From: an uncultured Emticicia sp.
GTDB lineage: Bacteria; Bacteroidota; Bacteroidia; Cytophagales; Spirosomataceae
NCBI RefSeq assembly: GCF_937903345.1
Contig: NZ_CALCZQ010000044.1
Span: 1-9,995, forward strand
DNA: 9,995 nt
Direction: 5' to 3'
In this document: positions 5,898-9,995 of the stretch, piece after piece
Position numbering within the stretch: position 1 is the first letter of the stretch
How the letters are laid out: each line of letters opens with the position of its first letter
Position numbers and translations under genes: made by a program
The notes under the pieces: generated by a model
Databases searched by the model: none
Told to the model about the DNA's origin: nothing
Seen by the model: the letters and a program-made list of their open reading frames with translations, nothing else

Positions 5898-6980
5898 ATG
5901 AAAAAAATCATCACCCTGTCGTTTGTTCTTTTCTCCTTCTCTCAATTAAAGGCACAAAGAGTTATTTCGTTTTTTAATGAATTAAAATCCCCAGAATTAG
6001 TTGAGCTATTTAAAGATAGCACCATCATTCCAAATCTAAAAGCCTTGCATGGAGAAATTAGAATGGGCACTTTGGATTTAACGCCAGAACGTGCGGCTAT
6101 TATGAAAAAACTAAACGAAGCAGGAGTACCCGTTGTTGCATGGTTAGTATTGAGCGAGGCTGATGGGTACTTTTCTAACAGCATTAATGCCGACTTGTCT
6201 CAAAAAAGGTATTATGAAATAAAAGCTTGGGCAAAGCAAAACCAAATTAAATTAAAAGGCATAGGTCTTGATTTTGAAATAGACATGAACGATTTGAAAC
6301 TGGCCAAGACAAATCCTTTTAAGTTAGCCTATAAAATGTTTGCTCGTTTATATGAAGATGATAGTAATTTAAAAAGTGCAAAATTAAAATACGATTCATT
6401 AATAGCACAAATTAAAACCGATGGTTATGAAGTAGAAGGGTATTATTTTCCATATATTGACGACGAAGTGTCAAATGGTTCTACCTCCATTCAAAAAATG
6501 GCCAGATTTATTCGTTATAATACTGACAAAGATATTCCTATGCTGTATAGCTCACTGAATGAAAATGGCGATGGTATTTTAAAAATATATGGTGCTGACG
6601 TAAATTTATATGCCGCAGGTTTAGGAAGTACAGGAGGCGGGATTGATACCTCTAGACTATTAAGTTACGGACAACTTGTGCATGATATGAATATTGCATT
6701 TAAGACAGTGAGAGAAGTGCATATATTTAGTTTAGAAGGGGCTGTAAAAGCAGGCATGATGCCTAAATTACTAACTTATAAATACGACAGTACGGTTTCC
6801 TACAATCAAAAATCAATTGAGGATGCTGTTGCCGTGCGAAAAAAGGTTAAATTAATATCCTCAATATTAAGTTATCCTACTTCATTTTTAGCAACTATCC
6901 TTTTGGTAATTTTCCTATTAATTTTAACACTAAAATTTTTAATAAAAAAAGTGTTTAAATTATTGACAGGAAATAAATAA
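5898..6980 (+). CDS. Exported, C-terminally anchored protein of unknown function (possible TIM-barrel hydrolase)
   Basis: A 360-residue protein when started at the ATG at 5898. An in-frame upstream start at 5790 would add 36 residues but hide the signal peptide, so I prefer 5898. Residues 1-20 (MKKIITLSFVLFSFSQLKAQ) form a typical Bacteroidetes signal peptide with cleavage expected after KAQ. Residues about 329-348 are a single membrane segment followed by Lys-rich residues, giving an envelope protein with a large extracytoplasmic domain. Inside it, VPVVAWLVLSEADGYFSN (77-94), GIGLDFEID (121-129) and YYFPYIDDE (182-190) have the beta-strand/acidic-residue rhythm of TIM-barrel glycosidases; Asp125 and Glu127 are candidate catalytic residues. 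I do not recognise the family. A weak -7-like TATATTTC lies at 5871-5878. The gene ends before a strong hairpin at 7012. Confidence 0.85.
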   Translation: MKKIITLSFVLFSFSQLKAQRVISFFNELKSPELVELFKDSTIIPNLKALHGEIRMGTLDLTPERAAIMKKLNEAGVPVVAWLVLSEADGYFSNSINADLSQKRYYEIKAWAKQNQIKLKGIGLDFEIDMNDLKLAKTNPFKLAYKMFARLYEDDSNLKSAKLKYDSLIAQIKTDGYEVEGYYFPYIDDEVSNGSTSIQKMARFIRYNTDKDIPMLYSSLNENGDGILKIYGADVNLYAAGLGSTGGGIDTSRLLSYGQLVHDMNIAFKTVREVHIFSLEGAVKAGMMPKLLTYKYDSTVSYNQKSIEDAVAVRKKVKLISSILSYPTSFLATILLVIFLLILTLKFLIKKVFKLLTGNK

Positions 6981-7011
6981 TGAAAAACCCGACCATATAT
7001 TAATAAATATT

Positions 7012-7052
7012 AAAAAAAATAGTGCATTTTCAAAAATGCACTATTTTTTTTT
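7012..7052. terminator. Strong, apparently bidirectional Rho-independent terminator
   Basis: A perfect 15-bp inverted repeat AAAATAGTGCATTTT (7016-7030) / AAAATGCACTATTTT (7033-7047), extendable by the flanking A8 and T9 runs, starts about 32 bp after the stop at 6980. With A's on one side and T's on the other it could stop transcription from either strand. It overlaps the apparent 5' end of the second DUF2798 ORF. Confidence 0.88.
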
Positions 7053-7258
7053 CTGTCATTTCTGTTTCTATCATGAAGACTTTTGTATTGACAGATAAAA
7101 TGTTATTGGTACATTCAGGTTATTGCTTTACTTTTTTCAAACTTTGGTTGAGTGATTTTTTGGTTGGTTGCCTAATAGGCATTCCAACTGGCTTGTTGAT
7201 AATTCCTATTAGATCAAAATGGTTTAACTTGCATTCCGAGAATAAAAAAATCAGCTAA
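7022..7258 (+). pseudogene. DUF2798 copy 2, probably 5'-truncated
   Basis: The frame is a paralogue of the gene at 5484-5714. FFSVISVSIMKTFVLTDKMLLVHSGY aligns (in pieces) with FFSNIAVSIAMTVVMTGGMLLVHLGY, then KLWLSDFLVGCLIGIPTGLL and IIPIRSKWFNLHSE match closely. Homology begins at the T-run of the terminator hairpin, and the MIHFTKSQAR-type N-terminus of copy 1 is missing. The GTG at 7022 lies inside the hairpin stem and is an unlikely start; the first usable in-frame ATG is 7073, which would give a 62-residue product lacking much of the first membrane segment. The Gly-Gly of the first segment is also changed to Asp-Lys. Most likely a decaying duplicate; a short expressed form cannot be excluded. 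Confidence 0.65.
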
Positions 7259-7364
7259 CAACTAAGGTTTCGTGGTGGCTCAAGTCCAAGCCATGAGGCC
7301 GATGTTTAAAGGAACGAGGATGCCCAGTCTTTTGGCAACGATGTGTTTGAACCAACCCCCTTTT
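7259..7364. other. Unassigned stretch next to the recombinase remnant
   Basis: About 105 bases of relatively G+C-rich sequence without a complete gene. Several frames on both strands are open for 25-40 codons and look protein-like, but none matches a family I recognise. It is probably the end of another truncated gene joined to the recombinase remnant at about 7365. Confidence 0.35.
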
Positions 7365-7799
7365 TATTTTATGGAGTTATGTATAGGCTTTGAGCATCGC
7401 CCAAACCTTCTGCTTGCTCAATACCAGAGGCAGTTTGTTCTCCTTTTTTATCTCTGGAAAATGTAGGTAACTATAAGGCAGTCAGTCAGATTTCAATAAA
7501 AATCTGAGCCCATAAACGGTGTGCTTGAAATAGGTTTGAGAAGGAGTTTTGGAGCGTTTTTGCAGCTTGAATAGGTATTCTTGCACCTACTCTTGGTCGA
7601 GTTCGATTGGAGATTTGCCAAAAAGAAGAGCGATGGCAGCAATATGCATCGAATAGTTTTTGAAGGTACTCGGGATAAGACCCATTTCAGAAATACTCCG
7701 TTCAACGCGACGGATAAATTCCTCAAAGCCAGGCACTTCTTGGCTGGCACGCTTGAAAAGCGAATTTTGCCGTAGCTCATTAACATTTTTTTTGTCGAG
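7365..7799 (-). pseudogene. Tyrosine recombinase, 5' part, reverse strand, three in-frame stops
   Basis: Reading the reverse strand from 7799, one frame encodes the N-terminal SAM-like domain and the first strands of the catalytic domain of a tyrosine recombinase: FKRASQEVPGFEEFIRRVE, STFKNYSMHIAAIALLFGKS, VQEYLFKLQKRSKTPSQTYF, then FPEIKKENKLPLVLSKQKVW-AMLKA. The last segment is the usual KLP-VLS--EV--ML-A entry to the catalytic core. The frame is stopped at 7587-7589 (TAG), 7482-7484 (TGA) and 7377-7379 (TAA), with no frameshift between. Homology ends near 7365, before the first catalytic Arg, so all catalytic residues are gone. It resembles the integrases found with IS91-type elements in this phylum, but no transposase was found. 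The stretch appears richer in G+C than its flanks, suggesting a separate arrival. Confidence 0.75.
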
Positions 7800-7814
7800 C
7801 TAAGTTTTATTTAA

Positions 7815-7848
7815 AAAATTCATAAAACGACTCAAAATTATGAATTTT
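7815..7848. repeat. 11-bp perfect inverted repeat
   Basis: AAAATTCATAA (7815-7825) and TTATGAATTTT (7838-7848) are perfect complements separated by 12 bases. It lies just upstream of the reverse-strand recombinase remnant. It could be a regulator or recombinase site, or a hairpin. The 12-bp spacer is longer than the 6-8 bp usual in tyrosine-recombinase core sites, and the AT-rich composition makes chance pairing easier. Confidence 0.5.
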
Positions 7849-8340
7849 ACTAGGGAAAAGCTACCGAAGGTTTAGTTAAACATTAGGTTTGACATTATTG
7901 GGGCTGGCCAAGCAAACTTCAGCTAAGAAAAAATCCAATCTTTAGTTCGGGCTGGACAAGTTAATAAGTAACAATATAATATTAATCGACAAATTTGCGA
8001 ACAGCTAAAGAGAGTACTTTATTACCATACTGTGAAACCTGGCTATTGACCCTTGCCTACTTAAGGTCCAAAATAAGTCCAAAATGTCAAAAAAAATAAC
8101 CTTTTTGGATAGTAATAAGGCCAATAAACAACGTTATACCTAATAATTAGACAAAATTAGATATCGCTTACTAATTCTTTTGAAAATTATAGAAGATAAT
8201 AGTTTTTTATATAAGATACACAAAAAATGAGACTGTTCGCCACTACGATTCAAGACAAGAGATACTTCACCGCAGCGATAAAATATAAATTATAAATAAA
8301 TTACATCATTTCAATTTGTCGATTAATTTGTCTAGTTACT
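7849..8340. other. Long non-coding interval
   Basis: No credible gene is visible. It contains a direct repeat of GGGCTGGMCAAG (7901-7912 and 7949-7960), a run of short reiterations based on GTCCAAAAT (8066-8074 and 8077-8085, followed by GTCAAAAA), and most of the inverted-repeat pair listed separately. A 22-codon ATG frame starting at 8227 is too short and context-free to call. Confidence 0.5.
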
Positions 8341-8344
8341 TATT
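7963..8344. repeat. Imperfect long inverted-repeat pair bounding about 320 bp
   Basis: The left arm 7963-7994 and right arm 8314-8344 are complementary in two blocks. ATTAATCGACAAAT (7981-7994) pairs perfectly with ATTTGTCGATTAAT (8314-8327), and AATAAGTAAC (7963-7972) pairs with GTTACTTATT (8335-8344). The blocks are separated by 8 and 7 unmatched bases. The interior has no gene. This is the shape of a small non-autonomous element (MITE-like), though no clear target-site duplication flanks it. Confidence 0.6.
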
Positions 8345-8471
8345 TAAACAATATTTCAGACAACCTCGGCAAATCGAATTGTTGATTGAAGACTTTGAAG
8401 AAGAAAATCAAAATAGGGTATTCTACAAATGTTTAGATAATGAATTTTTCGTAGATGCACAAAAAAGTTGA
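8306..8471 (+). pseudogene. Unrecognised ORF fragment
   Basis: A frame with no good start codon runs to a TGA at 8469-8471 and reads as natural-looking protein, including QYFRQPRQIELLIEDFEEEN and NRVFYKCLDNEFFVDAQKS. Just past the A-run at 8461-8466 another frame continues plausibly as VEKVRTFIMVLPHIA before a stop, which suggests a slippage frameshift in a decayed gene. I do not recognise the family. The right arm of the inverted repeat overlaps its beginning. Confidence 0.4.
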
Positions 8472-8589
8472 AAAGGTTCGTACTTTTATTATGGTTTTGC
8501 CTCATATTGCTTGAAAAGTGGCTTTATTCAATCCAAAAATAAATTGCTGACAAACGAAAGTTTTAAAAAATAATAAAGTTTAAATACAA

Positions 8590-8652
8590 ATAATAACCAA
8601 AGACTTTGACCAAATAAAAAGTCCGTTAGATAATTTGGATACTTGCCTATGA
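8590..8652 (+). pseudogene. Second tyrosine-recombinase 3' end
   Basis: The frame IITKDFDQIKSPLDNLDTCL ends at TGA 8650-8652 and matches the C-terminus of the remnant at 171-422 (ITTKGFDQI-KSPLDNLD) without its frameshift. Upstream of 8590 the match is lost, so only about 20 codons remain. After the stop the two copies still align: ATTCATAAT, then the pattern GARSWAGAAAAAA, then AACTAAGRTT at 499-508 and 8720-8729, a similar distance from the stop. Both copies point the same way. Confidence 0.8.
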
Positions 8653-8700
8653 TTCATAATGTTGAGCTAGAAAAAAGTATTTTTCAATTATCAGAAAAAC

Positions 8701-8756
8701 CTGTCTTAACAAAAGACAGAACTAAGATTGTTACTTTGATTAGCTCTACATGAGCT
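8701..8756 (+). promoter_or_regulatory. Two small hairpins in the leader of the sigma-factor gene
   Basis: CTGTCTT (8701-8707) pairs with AAGACAG (8713-8719) around a 5-base loop, and AGCTC (8742-8746) pairs with GAGCT (8752-8756) around a 5-base loop. Neither is followed by a T-run. They lie 45-100 bp before the ATG at 8801. They may be leader structure or binding sites; no known riboswitch is recognised. Confidence 0.35.
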
Positions 8757-8800
8757 TTAGCTGCAAATCTATTCTGACATAATTAAATTTATAATAAAAA

Positions 8801-9379
8801 ATGCAAGACTGTAACATATTTGAAATTTGGGAAGATTACAAATCTTCATTACTTGGATACATTCAAAAAAGAGTGAATAATAACGACGATGCCAAAGATA
8901 TTTTGCAAGAGGTTTTATTAAAATGCTATCAGTTTTGTTCGAAAGGAAAAACTGTGCTACACTTAAAATCGTGGCTTTACAAAATAACCCAAAATACAAT
9001 TATTGACTTTTACAAAAAAGCTAATAAAAATATGCCGTTTGATATTGACCCAATATATGAAGAAAACGAGCAGTCACTTATCGGGGAAGCATCTGAGTAC
9101 GTGAAAGCACTCTTAAAGCTTCTTCCTGAAGAATATGCTATTCCACTTTTTATGTACGACCTAGAAGAATTTGACCAAAAAACAATTTCTGAAAAGTTAA
9201 ATTTATCGCTATCAAATACAAAAGCACGAATTCAAAGGGGTAGAGTAAAACTCAAAGAACGTTTTTTAGAATGTTGCAACGTAGGTTTTGATGATAAAGG
9301 CGAAATGATAAGTTTTGATATTAAACCACAATGTAAAGAACTTCAAGCAGAAAAAAAGCGGCTTGAAAATGTTTCTTAA
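8801..9379 (+). CDS. sigZ: ECF RNA polymerase sigma factor, SigZ type
   Basis: A 192-residue group IV (extracytoplasmic-function-like) sigma factor. Region 2 spans about 10-75 with DDAKDILQEVLLKCYQ (29-44) and the -10-recognition helix SWLYKITQNTIIDFYKK (57-73). Region 4 spans about 105-155 with LPEEYAIPLFMYDLEEFDQK, then TISEKLNLSLSNTKARIQRG, the helix-turn-helix. The C-terminal extension (Cys158, Cys159, Cys178 with FDDKGEMISFDIKPQC) matches the tail of SigZ-family proteins; its role, perhaps metal or redox sensing, is inference. No anti-sigma gene lies within the 600 bp downstream that are visible. It sits 148 bp after a recombinase 3' end, as the Crp/Fnr gene does at the other side. The gene symbol follows family resemblance. 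Confidence 0.85.
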   Translation: MQDCNIFEIWEDYKSSLLGYIQKRVNNNDDAKDILQEVLLKCYQFCSKGKTVLHLKSWLYKITQNTIIDFYKKANKNMPFDIDPIYEENEQSLIGEASEYVKALLKLLPEEYAIPLFMYDLEEFDQKTISEKLNLSLSNTKARIQRGRVKLKERFLECCNVGFDDKGEMISFDIKPQCKELQAEKKRLENVS

Positions 9380-9691
9380 TTTTTTGCATCCTTTTTGTCA
9401 ATCCAGGCCTTAGATTCAATTTTAAAAGTACCCAAAGATTCAGTTATAAAAAAGACGTAATTATATGCAGTGGGATTTAAAAGAAAGTATATGATTGAAC
9501 ACACTTAGGGCTTTATTATAATTAATGTTGATAAGCAATTATATCGATGAAATGCACCAACCCTTTTACCCGCTCTATTGCAAAATTAAACTTACAGCAT
9601 TAGATACAATATTTAGCAATTATCTTTCTCCATTCAAAATTCTTTTAAATATAGTTTCAACAGATGTCAAATTAAAAAATATTTAGGAAGA
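9380..9691. other. Intergenic stretch with nothing recognisable
   Basis: About 310 AT-rich bases with scattered stops in all frames. I see no hairpin with a T-run to end the sigma-factor transcript, no TAnnTTTG promoter and no repeat of note. Confidence 0.45.
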
Positions 9692-9907
9692 ATGTATTTT
9701 GAACCTTTAAAAATCACTGAAACTTTCAACGGTGCTAATAATTTTATCTTATTTATACATACAGCCAACTCTCCCATTCCGCAATGTACTGATAAATATA
9801 CAATAGGCTTTAGTCTATCTCAAACAACGGGTAAAGCAAGAGAAATGATAACAGATATTGAAATAAATGGATTTTATGTGATTAAAAATAAATTATTGAC
9901 TTTTTAA
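9692..9907 (+). CDS. Hypothetical small protein, doubtful
   Basis: A 71-codon frame starting at ATG 9692, with AGGAAG three to eight bases upstream, a better ribosome-binding sequence than most genes in the window have. The product (MYFEPLKITETFNGANNFIL... ending NKLLTF) has no membrane segment and no motif I recognise. The frame stays open for about 25 codons upstream of the ATG, so it could also be the tail of a decayed longer gene. Real coding status is uncertain. Confidence 0.3.
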   Translation: MYFEPLKITETFNGANNFILFIHTANSPIPQCTDKYTIGFSLSQTTGKAREMITDIEINGFYVIKNKLLTF

Positions 9908-9995
9908 AGAAAATGCTATTTAGATTGAGAAAATATATATTTTAAAATAATTTTTATTTTTTATTCTGATGTGGGCAAATACTTAGTAAAATCAA

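Noticed and set aside
5729..5977. An 82-codon forward frame between DUF2798 copy 1 and the envelope-protein gene
   Set aside because: It overlaps the signal-peptide region of the gene starting at 5898 in another frame, has low-complexity Phe/Tyr-rich content from AT-rich DNA, and has no ribosome-binding sequence.
7022..7072. GTG start and first 17 codons of the second DUF2798 frame
   Set aside because: The GTG and following codons lie inside the terminator stem and T-run; the matching N-terminus of copy 1 is absent, so this part is not credible coding sequence.
7272..7466. A 64-codon forward frame after DUF2798 copy 2
   Set aside because: It runs across the junction with the reverse-strand recombinase remnant and matches no family. 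Its openness probably reflects decayed genes beneath it.
7750..7763. Small palindrome CGCTTGAAAAGCG resembling half of the Crp-type operator
   Set aside because: It shares only CTTGAA, lacks the TTCAAG half at the right spacing, lies within the recombinase remnant and has no TAnnTTTG 34 bp away.
7493..7786. A 97-codon reverse-strand ATG frame and a 64-codon forward frame at 7581-7775
   Set aside because: The neighbouring reverse frame carries the recombinase homology through the same bases despite its stops, so these longer frames are accidental by-products.
1..9995. CRISPR array, tRNA or rRNA genes, complete insertion sequence
   Set aside because: No regularly spaced repeats of 25-40 bp, no tRNA cloverleaf motifs and no intact transposase were seen on either strand; only recombinase fragments are present.

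Overview
The window looks like an accessory region of a Bacteroidetes genome. It is AT-rich (by eye roughly 35% G+C, richest in AT between genes). Two promoters carry the Bacteroidetes -7 element TAnnTTTG. Several starts lack a strong Shine-Dalgarno, and the proteins (short Crp/Fnr regulator, SigZ-type sigma factor, DUF2798, DUF4442) fit that phylum. No tRNA, rRNA, CRISPR array or complete insertion sequence was seen.

Left edge (1-562): mostly decayed DNA holding the broken 3' end of a tyrosine-recombinase gene. Core block (563-5473): a Crp/Fnr-family regulator is followed by two transcription units in the same direction. Unit A holds a nitronate-monooxygenase-like flavoprotein, an orphan C-terminal piece of an acyl-CoA synthetase and a DUF4442 hotdog protein. 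Unit B is a single 715-residue gene fusing a DAPG/phloretin-hydrolase-type zinc domain to a berberine-bridge-type FAD oxidase; a strong terminator closes it. Both units start from near-identical promoters with the same palindrome CTTGAATTARTTCAAG centred exactly 34 bp upstream of the centre of a TACCTTTG element. This is the geometry of class II Crp/Fnr activation, so the adjacent regulator probably controls both.

Middle (5484-7258): two copies of a small DUF2798 membrane protein bracket a gene for an exported, C-terminally anchored protein of unknown function. Each DUF2798 copy sits directly at a terminator-like hairpin, and the second has lost its normal N-terminus. Decayed stretch (7259-8800): a reverse-strand recombinase pseudogene with three in-frame stops, a long imperfect inverted-repeat pair, an unrecognised ORF fragment and a second recombinase 3' end. 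Right edge: a SigZ-type sigma factor (8801-9379) and a doubtful 71-codon ORF.

The working picture is a small catabolic or detoxification island for acylated aromatic polyols: C-acyl cleavage by the hydrolase domain, flavin oxidation by the fused oxidase and the NMO-like enzyme, and an acyl-thioester side activity. The domain calls rest on recognised motifs; the pathway is inference. The two recombinase 3' ends lie in the same orientation about 8.2 kb apart, and related leader DNA separates each from a different regulatory gene, suggesting repeated recombination at equivalent sites.
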